From assembly GCA_039583875.1 (NCBI GenBank), contig CM077155.1:5754043-5818042 (forward strand): a stretch of DNA of 64,000 nucleotides, given 5' to 3'. Under the pieces are notes generated by a model. The model made no database searches. It was given only the letters and a program-made list of their open reading frames with translations, and was not told the origin of the DNA. This DNA comes from Platanthera guangdongensis. Its lineage: Eukaryota; Streptophyta; Magnoliopsida; Asparagales; Orchidaceae. The position numbers were made by a program, and so were the translations under genes. Of the stretch, positions 9,346 to 18,359 are shown one piece after another; within the stretch, counting starts at the first letter, position 1; each line of letters starts with the position of its first letter.

Positions 9346-10975
9346 GGGACTTGGTTTTCTTGGGCAGATCTGAATTTTTCCTAGCTACCTCTACAACTCC
9401 CTTTCCTTTATCAGAAATGAATTTGATTGGAGTTGTTAGAACTATGGGTTGGCTGGATGAAGCACCCAAGCCCAGTGTACTATTAAATCTGGAGTTCACT
9501 GTGCTTGTGATGTCCATCAGCTTGATGCTTCTCCCATTAAGGGATTCTTCAAGCTTCTTGGCCTCAGATAGCTCACTTTTCAGTGAAGCTATCTGCTCCC
9601 TACAGCACTCCAACTCCTGAGAGAGTTTGAGGTTTTCTAACTTTAAAGTATTATGTTCAGATAAATGATTTCTGAGAGAGATAATTTCTTTCTCAGATTT
9701 TAGCAGATCTAAACACAGTGCTTTAAATTCAGATTTAAAGTCCTCTGAATTAAAATCAAAAGAACCAATTACCTGATCTTCTTCAGGTTGAGTCTCTGAG
9801 TCTGATTCTGACTCCTCTTCTTCTGAATTATATTGTGAGGCATTGATTGCCATCATGCAGAACTCTTTCTCTTCTGCATCATCCTCATCATCACTAGAGC
9901 TGGATGAGGCTTCTAACTCCTCTTCAGTCTCACTCCAGGATTCAGCAACAAACCCCTTTCTTGTATGTTTATTTTTGCTTGATGAGGGTTTGTCATTGTC
10001 ATTCCTCTTGGAGTCTTTCTCCTTTCTTCTTTCTTTCTTGTCCCTTCTGTCCTTATTTTTGTTTTCTGGACAGTCAGGAACTATGTGCCTTGGTTTCCTG
10101 CAACCAAAGCAAACAATTTCTTTATTATTAATTGACTTGTCATACCTTGGCTTATCATGCTCCTTGTATGATCTCCTTCTGAAGTCCTTTCTGGCCATCT
10201 TGTAAAATCTTTTGGCCAACAGACTGAGCAATTCATCATTGCCTGTGACTTTATCTTCAGGCTGATCTTCAGTCGCCTTGAAGGCTATGGTCTTCTCTTT
10301 TCTTGTGGCTGGTGAGGCAGCCTTCTGTTCTTCTTCTCTATTCTTGATGAGTAGCTCATAAGATTTGAGCTTACCCAATAGAGCTTCAGTGGTGATCTCA
10401 TTCAAACTTCTGGCATCCTTAATTGGCCGGATTCTTGAATCCCAAGTGCTAGGAAAGCACATTAGAATTTTGTCATTGAGTTCAGTTAATGAGATCTCTT
10501 TATCCAATGTCCTGAGTTCACTGATAATTAGACTGAGCCTGTTGTACATATCTCCCACTGACTCAGTTTCTCCCTTCTTGAAATTCTCATATTGAGATAT
10601 GAGGTGGGATCTCCTATCCTTTCTCTCATCAGCTAAGCCTGAGACTATTTCAGAGAGTTTGTCCCAAATTTCCTTTGTTGAATTGCATTCAACCACCTTT
10701 TGAAATATGTCATCAGACATTGTCCGGGCTAAGATGTTCATAGCCTTGGCATCAGCTACCTTCCATTTCTTGATGTCAACATCTGTTCGTGATGGAGGTG
10801 GAAAAACATTTGTACTTCAGTTCTCTGGAGGTCTTGGACACACTGTCAAAACAGAGTTAAAAATATCCTCGTCAATAGAATTCATGTATAGTCTGATCCT
10901 TGCTTTCCAAAGTGCAAACTTGGATAGATTGCACAATGGAGGTCTGGTGCTAACATAATCTTTGTTTTGGGCCAT
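9131..10975 (-). pseudogene. gag: Sire-1 gag (capsid/nucleocapsid)
   Basis: The frame starts at ATG 10975 (MAQNKDYVSTRPPLCN), the same start as in Sire-D, and runs to 9131. The capsid part matches the plant copia Gag family (UBN2/Retrotran_gag_2 type): WKARIRLYMNSIDEDIF, IWDKLSEIVSG, ERKDRRSHLISQYENFK, LNDKILMCFPSTWDSRI. One CCHC zinc knuckle, CFGCRKPRHIVPDC, binds RNA. An acidic Ser/Glu stretch and a coiled-coil-like leucine/lysine region follow. The last 70 or so codons are Asn/Asp/Arg/Ser repeats (SPNADRR type) produced by translating the CGTCGA array. One in-frame TGA at codon 53 (10817-10819) interrupts an otherwise open frame, so Gag is not made intact from this copy. Confidence 0.9.
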
Positions 10976-11106
10976 GATTTGTGAAAACAAAATCTAATAA
11001 TAAGCTCACAAGAAAACAGATCTAACTAGGGATCTTTGGGTTCAGGTGTTAGCCTATGCAACCACCAAGGTGTGGTATGTTTAGCCAACCTCGCTCTGAT
11101 ACCAAT
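10976..11106 (-). other. Sire-1 leader and primer binding site
   Basis: The leader between LTR and gag is 131 bp. Next to the LTR, plus-strand 11089-11104 reads on the minus strand TGGTATCAGAGCGAGG, complementary to the 3' end of initiator tRNA-Met. The rest of the leader is AT-rich, with no further feature seen. Confidence 0.9.
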
Positions 11107-12637
11107 TGAAAGTGCAGCTAGATCTGATATACTCTAGAGGGGGGTGAATAGAGTATATGGTGCTTGAAAACTTTTTACAACAATTGTTGTAATGTGAGTG
11201 AGCAGGGAAGCAATGAATAAATCTAATCACGAAATTAAACTAATTACAAACTAAACACAGAACAATCACAACCAGAAACAAAAATAAAGACAAGCAAAAC
11301 CAGATGACACAAGGAAATACAGTGGTTACCCTAAACTTGGGTACATCCACTCTTCTACCACCCTAGGTAGGAATCCACTGCAGGATGAGTTGATCAGGTG
11401 TCCTGGGCACCAATGAGCTTTTGACAAGATGCTCAAAAACCAAATCAGATTTTTTGATCAGGTGTCTTGCCACCAATGAGCTTTTGACAAGGTGCTCAAA
11501 AACCAAGTTCAAATGTTTGAAGGGAGTTTGAGAAACCCTTTACAGAGATGGGGGTGAGAGAGTGATGGAAGTCTTCTCTTTCTCAGACAGCTGAGAAGAC
11601 TATGTGGATTGATGGTGTTAAAGCTCCCCCTGAGTCCTTGAGATCTTCAGGAAAAGAAGCTTTGCTGTAGGGTGATAGGCCTTCAAAAGTTGAGCTCCAA
11701 CAAAAGATGATCTCAGCAACAGCTGAAATGTTAGGTGTCTGGAGTCTTGAAATATGTTGGCCTTGAACACTGAGACAAGGGAGATCTGAATATTTCAGAA
11801 GATTTGATCCCCTTGGATGTGTGTTCTTGAGAATTCTTTGAGACAGAGAGTATTTTGTTCTTATTCTGAAGATTACTGATGTCTGTCTGTGTTTGTGACT
11901 CTGTGTATGTCTGAGAGATTCAAAACTTCTTCTATTTTATTCTCTGGTACTGAATGGAAAAACATCCTCTATCAAGAATAGCCGTTGGTTCGCATTAATT
12001 GCATCCTTAATTGCAAAATGTCTTCTGGAGGAAAGTCCATAGAAATATTCCTTGAAAATCCCTTGAAACTTGGTCCAGAAATAAATGAAAACGGCTAGAA
12101 AATCTTCTGAATTAATTGTAGAATAACTCCTTAACTGATTTGAATTTGAATCAAAAAAAACCTTGAAGTCATCTGAAAACGTCGAACTGAGCTCTGATAT
12201 CGTTGAACTGAGCTCAGCGATATGGACTTATACTGCAACAAAATATCGTCGATCTGAGCGCAAAGATCATCGAACTGAGCTCAGAGATAGAGATCCAAAG
12301 CTGAGTCAAAGATCGTCGAACTGAGCTCACCGATCGTCGAATGGAGTTCAACGATATGATGAAGTTGAGCTCAGCGATCGTCGAATGGAGTTCGACGATC
12401 TGTCGAAGTTGAGCTAGACGATCGTAGATCGGAGTTCGACGAATCGTCGTGCTGAGCTCGACGATATGACTTAGTCTCAAACTGAAAAAGGCTTGGTCTT
12501 GAGGGCAACTTCCAAACTTAGACTTCTAACCCTTAGACTCAATCCTAATTGACCTTTTGAGCTATACAGGAGGTCAAACATTGGTTTCCTAGAGACATAG
12601 TGATCCTGACCCAAAATAGTAATAGGGTGTTCCAACA
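11107..12637 (-). repeat. Sire-1 5' LTR (right copy)
   Basis: This 1,531-bp LTR pairs with 450-1985. It has the same order of blocks: G-run edge motif (here six Gs), GGTTACCC ... GTACATCCACT block, two-copy 64-bp duplication, and a palindrome array at 12180-12465. It ends TTCCAACA at 12637 and is followed by the duplicated target agatc. Differences from the other copy are scattered single bases and the G-run length, so the insertion is fairly young. Confidence 0.95.
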
Positions 12638-12642
12638 AGATC

Positions 12643-13890
12643 CTTAGTATTCTCCATGATGCTTCTGCTCTTGACTAGGATGTCATCCATATACACTTCC
12701 AGTTTTCGCCCCTTTTGCTCCATTAAGACTTGGCCCATCATTCTTTGGTAGGTTGCTTCCGTGTTATTTAGTCCGAAGTCTGTCATTTTGTAGCTATATT
12801 AGTCATCTCTGGTGAGGAAGGAGATGTCATGGCAGTCTGGGGGATGCATCCGGATCTGGTGATACCCTGAAAAAGCATCAAGGAAACTCATCCCAGGAAA
12901 GCCGATGACTGAATCAACCAACGTTTAGATTTGAGGCAAGGTATAGCAATCCTTCTAGCAAGCTTTATTCACTGTAGAAAAGTCAATACATTGCCTCCAG
13001 ACCCCTCCGGATTTCTTAATTATTATAATATTGGAGACCCATCTTGGATACCCGATCTCCAAAACAAAACCCGCCTTTAGTATCTTCTTCACCTCCTCCT
13101 GCATCGGCTCAACTAGCGTAGCTACACTCTTTCGTTGATTCTAACGGACGAGCATAACCTTGGGATCCGGGTTGAGGCAATGGCAGAAAACCTCTGCGCA
13201 CGTCCCTGGCATCTTTATGGTTTTCCAGGTGAAGATGTCTACGTTTTCTTGCATACAGGCCTTCATCTCCATATTTCCCTCCAGCGACACGGATCCTTCA
13301 ACCTTTAGCAGCCTTGGTTCTCCTCCCTTGGAGATCACCTCCACTTCCTCTAGCTCCTCGGCAGCTCTCAACCCGTCTTATCTCTCCAGGATCTTCTAAA
13401 GCCTCTCTACATCCTCCATCTAGCTGATGGTACTAACGATACTGAGATAGCACTCCCTGGCAGCTTTGGGATCGCCCCGGACGTCACTTGGACATCACCC
13501 CTGCAGTACTTCAAGCACTGATGATATGACGATGGGACCGCCTTGAAGTTGTTGATGAGGCGTCTTTCAAAGATTGCACTGTAGAAGCTAGGTGCGTCCA
13601 TGATGACGAACCAGCATCAGATCGAGCTGCCACCAAGGGTCATCAGAAAATTCACTCCTCCTTCCACCTCCTTCTTCTCTTCGGAGAAGCTAAATAGGGG
13701 TTCGCCCGCTGCTAGGACTCTAGACGCTTCCACCTATAGTATGACGAATGTGCTCTAGAAGATGGAATTCACTGAGCTTTCATTGTCCGCCAGGATTCGA
13801 TCAACGGTGAAGTTCTCGATGGCAGCTTGGATGACGAGTGCATCATGAAAGGGATTCTCATTCAACATGTCCTCAGAAAAAAGTGATCGC
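12643..13890 (-). pseudogene. pol: Gyp-A right flank: aspartic protease and first half of RT (Tat-type gypsy)
   Basis: On the minus strand the order is protease and then RT. The protease region reads DALVIQAAIENFTVDRILAD, the Tat-lineage retropepsin signature, but the catalytic Asp-Thr/Ser-Gly is replaced by Asp-Asn-Glu. Then MDAPSFYSAIFERRLINNF corresponds to the usual APSAYNAILGRP block. FTWKTIKMPG and HCLNPDPK precede RT, which shows GYPRWVSNIIIIKKSGG, the FSGYHQIRMHPPD block, FGLNNTEATYQRMM and VYMDDILVKS (catalytic YMDD). Several in-frame stops make it a pseudogene. It is cut at 12642 by Sire-1 and resumes at 449. Confidence 0.88.
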
Positions 13891-14480
13891 CTCCAACGGC
13901 GGTAGTGCTTGAGACGTTGAAGCGACGCTCTTGCGGTTAATTCGATGGAGACTTCCCTTGCGGGAATCTCTAAGCTCAGCTCCTTCGTGGATCACTCCTA
14001 CCTGCCCTCCTCCTGGGACTTGGACCACCTCCCCGCGACCTACTTGCTCGACCCTATTCTCATTCCTCCTCCTCTCTGGAGCTTGGAATGCTATTGGTCC
14101 TGTGGGGGCCTCTTGCCCTGGCTTCTCCCTCTCTGCCGCTCTTGCTTCCAGCCTCCTCCCCGCTTCCCAAAAATCGGGACAAGCCAAGGTCACATACCCC
14201 CTACTCGATGTAGATCGCAGTAAAGGGGAATCTCCTCTGCCTGATTCCTTACTGGCTGATTTCTCACTGATTGGTTTCACCTGTGATGTCTATTCCACTG
14301 CTGGGCAATAGTCATCACCTCCTCCTAGGCTCTTCCTTGCCTCCTCTCTAGTTTGTTGTCATTCCCCCTCTATTGGTTCAGATACTGGTGTGTTCCTAGA
14401 GGCCTCCACTGGGGATGGTTCACGAAATATTGGAATCGTCGTGCCTCCTCCATTCTCTCTGGAGCAGCTACGGGCCTCCG
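13891..14480 (-). pseudogene. Gyp-A: degraded gag C-terminal/pre-protease region
   Basis: This GC-rich minus-strand sequence lies upstream of the protease. It holds an open stretch (13873-14280) rich in Arg, Glu, Gly and Ala that includes EAGRRLEARAAEREKPGQ. Its position and composition fit the linker between Gag and protease of a Tat-type element. I see no clear zinc knuckle. The element continues only until Chr-B cuts it at 14481. Confidence 0.5.
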
Positions 14481-14551
14481 TGTAACGCGCCTATTTTTTG
14501 GCATTATTTACTCCTTTTGTTGACGTCATAATGACGTAAGGGCGTTACTTT
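14481..14551 (+). repeat. Chr-B 5' LTR, piece 1
   Basis: These are the first 71 bp of the LTR, starting TGTAACGCGCC and reaching GGGCGTTACTTT. The homologous start of the 3' LTR is 48331-48404. Chr-C inserted at the acttt at 14547-14551, and the LTR resumes at 25052 with AGCGTGCAGTTGATGG, as in the 3' LTR (ACCGTGCAGTTGATGG). Confidence 0.92.
14521..14542 (+). promoter_or_regulatory. as-1-like TGACG pair at the start of the Chr-B LTR
   Basis: The palindrome TGACGTCA (14521-14528) is followed three bases later by TGACGTAAGGG (14532-14542). TGACG pairs are the binding pattern of plant TGA-class bZIP factors, and TGACGTAAGGG matches the core of the plant-active as-1 element. The 3' LTR copy (48373-48395) keeps TGACGTCA but has TGACATAAGGG, one G-to-A change at a CpG. 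Binding is not shown here. Confidence 0.5.
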
Positions 14552-14675
14552 TGTAACGTCCCGAATCGCTCTAGGCCCCTAGTGTGTGTGTTTTTAGTCA
14601 GGAGGGTTGACTCGAGTCCTGAGAAGTGCCGGGAATTGGACTGCACTTGTGGTGACATGGAGAAATCAGTGTAAA

Positions 14676-15140
14676 AAGACATGGGTAGCGACACGAGTAG
14701 CGACACGGGCGTGTCCCTACCCGTGTGCGTCGAGTTGAGCTCGACGAGCCGTGTCGAGATCGTCGAACTGTGTCGACACCAGGTGACACGGGTGGTGACA
14801 CGGCCGTGTCCCTACCCGTGTGCGTCGAGATGGTCTCGACGAAGCGTGTCGAGATCGTCGAGATGCGTCGAGATAGTCGAGCGGGGGACACTGGTAGTGA
14901 CACGGGCGTGTCCCTACCCGTGTGCGTCGAGTTGAGCTCGACGAGAAGTGTCGAGATGCAACCCGAGAAGTACACAGCCAATGACACGGCCAGGCACACG
15001 GCCGTGTCATGTGAACACGGGTCGGGACACGGGCGTGTCCCTACCCGTGTCAAACATTGAACCGACATGGAAACCGCCACGGCCGTTTCGCGGAAGCGGG
15101 ACACGGGTACGGACACGGCCGTGTCCCTACCCGTGTCATA
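14676..15140 (+). promoter_or_regulatory. Palindrome array in U3 of the Chr-C 5' LTR
   Basis: The array repeats two units. One is an inverted repeat built on GACACGGGCGTGTC, framed by ACACGGGTAG and CTACCCGTGT. The other is CGTCGAGTTGAGCTCGACG, a 7-bp stem around a short loop. At least four rounds end about 10 bp upstream of the TATA box at 15146. The 3' LTR copy is at about 21960-22410. Confidence 0.65.
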
Positions 15141-15145
15141 TTTTG

Positions 15146-15154
15146 TTTATAAGG
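15146..15154 (+). promoter_or_regulatory. TATA box of the Chr-C LTR
   Basis: TTTATAAGG follows directly after the GC-rich palindromes in an otherwise AT-poor stretch. A start site would be expected near 15180. The same box is present in the 3' LTR at about 22415. Confidence 0.6.
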
Positions 15155-15281
15155 GGCAGAGGAAACCCTAGCCGTTTTCACTCTCATTTCACCCCCTATC
15201 TCCTGTGAGAACTCCTGGTGAGAGGAAAACCGCTGAAGCAAGTTCTACCGAAGGGGATCCGGCATCGCCGTGAAAGAGAAG

Positions 15282-17504
15282 ATGCCGCCAAGGAGAACTA
15301 CGCGATCCATGGCCGGAAATGGTGGTACCGCTGGAGCCAACGTGAGTTTCCTACCCTCTCCCTTGGTGCTAGATCTATAGTTATGTCTTAGGAGAGACAT
15401 CGACTCAAGAGAGTCTTGATGGAGAGAAGAAGATTTCTAGGTTAGGCCATGTTAGAACTTGTGTTCTATACTTTAGATCTCTTCAACGCTTCCCCTTTTC
15501 TTCAATATGACGATGGGTGGATGGTCTCGTGAGGAGATTATGGCCTTTGAGGTTGAATAAGGGAGGAGAATATTTCTGGAAAATTTAGGAACGATCGCCT
15601 TGAGGAGGAAGACGAACCGATGCCGTTCATTTTCCTTTAAGATGCGCGCAGAATCTGTATTCTGCGCGCAGCAATCTTTTAGGCCATTTTCCCGATGGAT
15701 ATGGCCAGATCTGGGCTTTCGGCTAAACATAAAAGTTGAAGCCCTTGGAAACACCTTTCCAACGAATGGTTGCGCGACTTCTGGCGAAGTCGGTAGCCAA
15801 GGGAAAGTCCAAACGAAAATGGTGTTCAACAAATCCCGTATGCAGAAACTGTGTTCTGAACGCAGCAGACTTCAAGTCCGATTTCAGATGGGATAACGTC
15901 AAATCTGGGTTGAGGTCTGAATACAAGAGTTGTAGACCTCGGAAATACCTTTCCATCGAGGGGTTACGCGACTTCACCAGATTCTTGTAGCCTCGGGAAT
16001 CTCCGGTTGAAGTTGCTGTCCAGACTATTCCTGCACTTTAAAATCTGGGTTTATAACATTTGGATTTGGATTCGGAGAAACTAATATTACAGGTAACCCT
16101 GAGGCTTGGATAAACTCTTATGAATAATTAATTCAGTTGCATAAATGATGAAGATTATTAATCGGATTCCATGTGATCGAATTGTAAGATAGTATACTTG
16201 AATGATTTGACTTGTTAGAAGTTAGTAGATTCTTATACATGTGCATCTTGATATATTGTGTTGAAATCACCTGATATGACATATAGAAGGATAACTCATG
16301 GCCATGTGAATGTTGAATAGTGGATTGAATTTGGTAGTCCAATAGTTAGAGCGTCGCCTTCCTATGGGTAGTATTGTGTAAGTTTGTAAGTGCGGTGTTG
16401 ACCGCCACTTGTTTTGGTTGTGTTGAGGTAAGGTGTGGATGGATGGTTGGGCTGTGTCCTCGTGCTCACTCCGAGGCCCCTTCCATGGTATGATGAGGTT
16501 GTGAATTGCATGTGGTGTGAGTCGACACGCGGTGTCGTAATCCTGGGTTAAGGATAGTGTGGCAGGTCTACGGGCTCGCCAGTCGTCACACCGACGGGAG
16601 TTGGCAGTTAGACTTGGTCGGTTTGGGCTGTGTCCTCGGTGTTCACGTCCCGAGGCCCCTCCGACCATGTGAACGGTTGGGCTGTGTCCTCGTGCTTTCT
16701 TCCGAGGCCCCTTTCGGGTCACGCAAGGCCAGTTCGGGCTGTGTTCTTGGTGCACATCTACCCAAGACCCCGCTGGGCCATAGTACGCATGGGCTCCGTT
16801 GTTGTGTTCTTAGCGTTGAGGCGTACGGAGGCCTAGGTGAAGTAGTGTGATACCCGCCTAGTAGTAGAAGTGCCCGTTCTACTGTCACCGCCTGGCCACG
16901 GCGGATGATGCCTGAGAGGTTAGCTACCTGCTCGAAAAGTGGGAACTATGGTCTGTGTCGACATAGCAATTGCATGGGTGTGCATGGGTGAGTCATTGCA
17001 TAGCATTCATAGCATTTCATATCATTGCACAACAAGATCCTCATCGTATAAGTTTGTATGGGCACTCTTATACGATGAGTTACTTTTATGTAACCCGATC
17101 CTTAACTTATAAGTTTGTATGCGCATTCTTATAAGTTAAGTTACTTTCCTGCTGTTACTTATACTTGCTAGTTTAGTGTAGCTTTTACATAAATGCTGAT
17201 TATGATGCTGTTACTCTTACACTACTGCCACCTGCTTGTACTTCCTTTACTTGCATACTTGTTATATACTATACTCTTGTTCCTTTTCTCCGCCCGGTGC
17301 CGAGGAGTCGCCGGGGGAGCGGATGTGAAACCACTTAGTCGTTTCGACTAACGGTTGCTACGTCTTCCTTTTTAGGAGGTCACGCCGCAGGTAGAGCAGC
17401 CGCAGACTACGCGGCAGGACAGTCAGGCCAGGGAGATAGGGCCTGAAGTGACGGTGCCATCGATGCTGTCGGTTACCGATGTTTGTTCTATTACTCTGTT
17501 GTAG
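15282..17504 (+). CDS. Candidate two-exon mini-gene inside the Chr-C LTR (exons 15282-15341 and 17376-17504)
   Basis: Exon 1 is exactly 20 codons, starting MPPRRTTRS, the kind of start seen on gypsy Gag proteins (Chr-B gag starts MPPKR). It runs into GTGAGT at 15342. An acceptor CTTTTTAG at 17368-17375 opens exon 2 in the same phase, giving 42 codons (EVTPQVEQPQTTRQ ...) to a TAG at 17502-17504. The second LTR keeps the same frame, splice sites and stop (22539-22598 and 24633-24761) despite base changes. The implied intron is 2,034 bp. The product would be 62 residues, Gln/Pro/Thr-rich, with no recognised domain. It may be the detached N-terminus of the missing gag or a leader peptide. The splicing is predicted, not shown. 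Confidence 0.35.
16438..16790 (+). repeat. Degenerate GGGCTGTGTCCTCG repeats in the Chr-C LTR
   Basis: Four copies of a unit GGGCTGTGTyCTyGkTGnnC ... CCnAGGCCCC (about 16447, 16625, 16677, 16735) are spaced 50 to 180 bp apart. Each pairs a CCTCG or CTTGG with a downstream CGAGG or CCAAG, so each can form a small hairpin. They lie within the presumed LTR intron. The other LTR has the same set (about 23704-24047). Confidence 0.6.
17040..17140 (+). other. Two tandem hairpins with conserved loops in the Chr-C LTR
   Basis: Hairpin 1 is CTCATCGTATAAG (17040-17052), loop TTTGTATGGGCACT, then CTTATACGATGAG (17067-17079). Hairpin 2 is CTTAACTTATAAG (17101-17113), loop TTTGTATGCGCATT, then CTTATAAGTTAAG (17128-17140). 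Both stems are perfect 13-bp inverted repeats. The stems differ from each other yet stay self-complementary, the loops are nearly identical, and both are followed by TTACTTT. The second LTR preserves them (24297-24397). Confidence 0.8.
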
Positions 17505-17789
17505 CCCGTTTGGGCAATGTTTAGCTGTACTCTGATATATTGTAGAAGCATGTTTTAGCTTCTCCTTATTGATGTATTTGGACATTATAACTTAGTGTGG
17601 ATTTGACTTCTGGTTGTTTATTTATTTGGTTGGGTTGGCATGTTATATTGATATTGTTGTAAGCAGCGGAATAGGCGTCTTGTGGTACAGGTTAGCCCGT
17701 GTGCTAATGCTACCGCAAGGCGGCTGTTCCGGGCATAAGACTCCCCCTTCGTGCCGTGTTTTGGGATCCGGGGAGGGGGGAGTTTTACA

Positions 17790-18359
17790 AATGGTATCAG
17801 TTTGCCACGATCCTCAACTAAGAAGTCATTCAACAATGGTGCCACCCCCGTTTGGTTAGTCAGTTTGGGGACAAGCTGACTTAGCGGAAGCAGTGGTGTG
17901 CCCATATGTAATTCACATTAAGTTTGTCCAACTGTGACCCTACGATTAGGCAACCTGACCTTGGGTACATACCTTTATACGTCGATCTTCCAAGTTTGGA
18001 TGACCCCAAGTATGTAAAACTATGGTATAAAGTCTTGCGAGATCCCCTCGGGCAAGCACTTTTGTTTATAGCGGATTTTGAATCTAACGGAGAAAATAGA
18101 CATGACAGATTTCCTAGGGCAACCACTTTTGTTTATAGGAGATTTGTGCTTGGTGGAGATAATAGATATGGTAAAGTGGTTGGGAGCGAGTCTTTTGGGT
18201 GTTCAGACAAGCGTTAAGAGACTCGCTGGAGGAGTGATTGAAGCGGGACCCAGCTCAAAGACGAGGACTACGAGGAAGAAATTAAGCATTCGTCCTTATT
18301 CTGCCTAAGTTTTTCTAGGAATCTGGCTTGAGCATTCACAATCTTGATACTAAGGCGTA
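17790..18359 (+). other. Chr-C PBS and gag-less leader
   Basis: TGGTATCAG (from 17792) is the iMet primer site, two bases inside the LTR. The remaining 560 bp before pol has no capsid-like coding, no CCHC knuckle and no frame over 100 codons; a 97-codon frame at 17924-18217 matches nothing I recognise. A partial tandem duplication is centred on GGGCAA-CACTTTTGTTTATAG at about 18048 and 18117. Gag is therefore absent by deletion or replacement. Confidence 0.75.

Larger units (their letters stand above)
450..12637 (-). mobile_element. Sire-1: complete Ty1/copia Sirevirus-type LTR retrotransposon
   Basis: This 12,188-bp element has two near-identical LTRs (450-1985 and 11107-12637). They begin TGAAAG and end CCAACA, and are flanked by the 5-bp duplication agatc (445-449 and 12638-12642). 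Reading on the minus strand the order is 5' LTR, PBS, gag, protease, integrase, RT, RNase H, extra ORF (aORF), PPT, 3' LTR. The copia order (integrase before RT), the iMet PBS, the CTAGAGGGGGG-GTGAATAG block near the LTR edge and a large ORF after RNase H fit the Sirevirus (SIRE/Maximus) lineage. It inserted into the RT gene of Gyp-A. All its genes carry stops or frameshifts, so it is not autonomous now, although the two LTRs remain very similar by eye. Confidence 0.96.
14552..17789 (+). repeat. Chr-C 5' LTR
   Basis: Blocks in order are: start TGTAACGTCCCG; U3 palindrome array (14676-15140); TATA-like TTTATAAGG (15146-15154); a leader; a short ORF followed by a GT donor (15282-15341); a transcribed but probably intronic stretch with four degenerate GGGCTGTGTCCTCG repeats and two hairpins; an acceptor TTTTTAG (about 17375); a short second exon; and a terminal GGGATCCGGGG ... 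TTTTACA segment. It aligns along its length with 21833-25046. Confidence 0.95.

Noticed and set aside
14598..15208. ORFs of 80-170 codons on both strands across the Chr-C U3 array (also 21879-22648)
   Set aside because: These are repeat-driven frames in the GACACGGGCGTGTC array; they lie upstream of the TATA box and are open on both strands.
16267..16888. ORFs of 97 and 162 codons in the Chr-C LTR middle, duplicated at 23524-24145
   Set aside because: Duplicated only because the LTR is; overlapping on both strands, driven by the GGGCTGTGTCCTCG repeats, with no domain.
17924..18217. 97-codon ORF in the Chr-C leader as a remnant gag
   Set aside because: No capsid motif or CCHC knuckle, and an internal duplication of non-coding look; no support as a gene.
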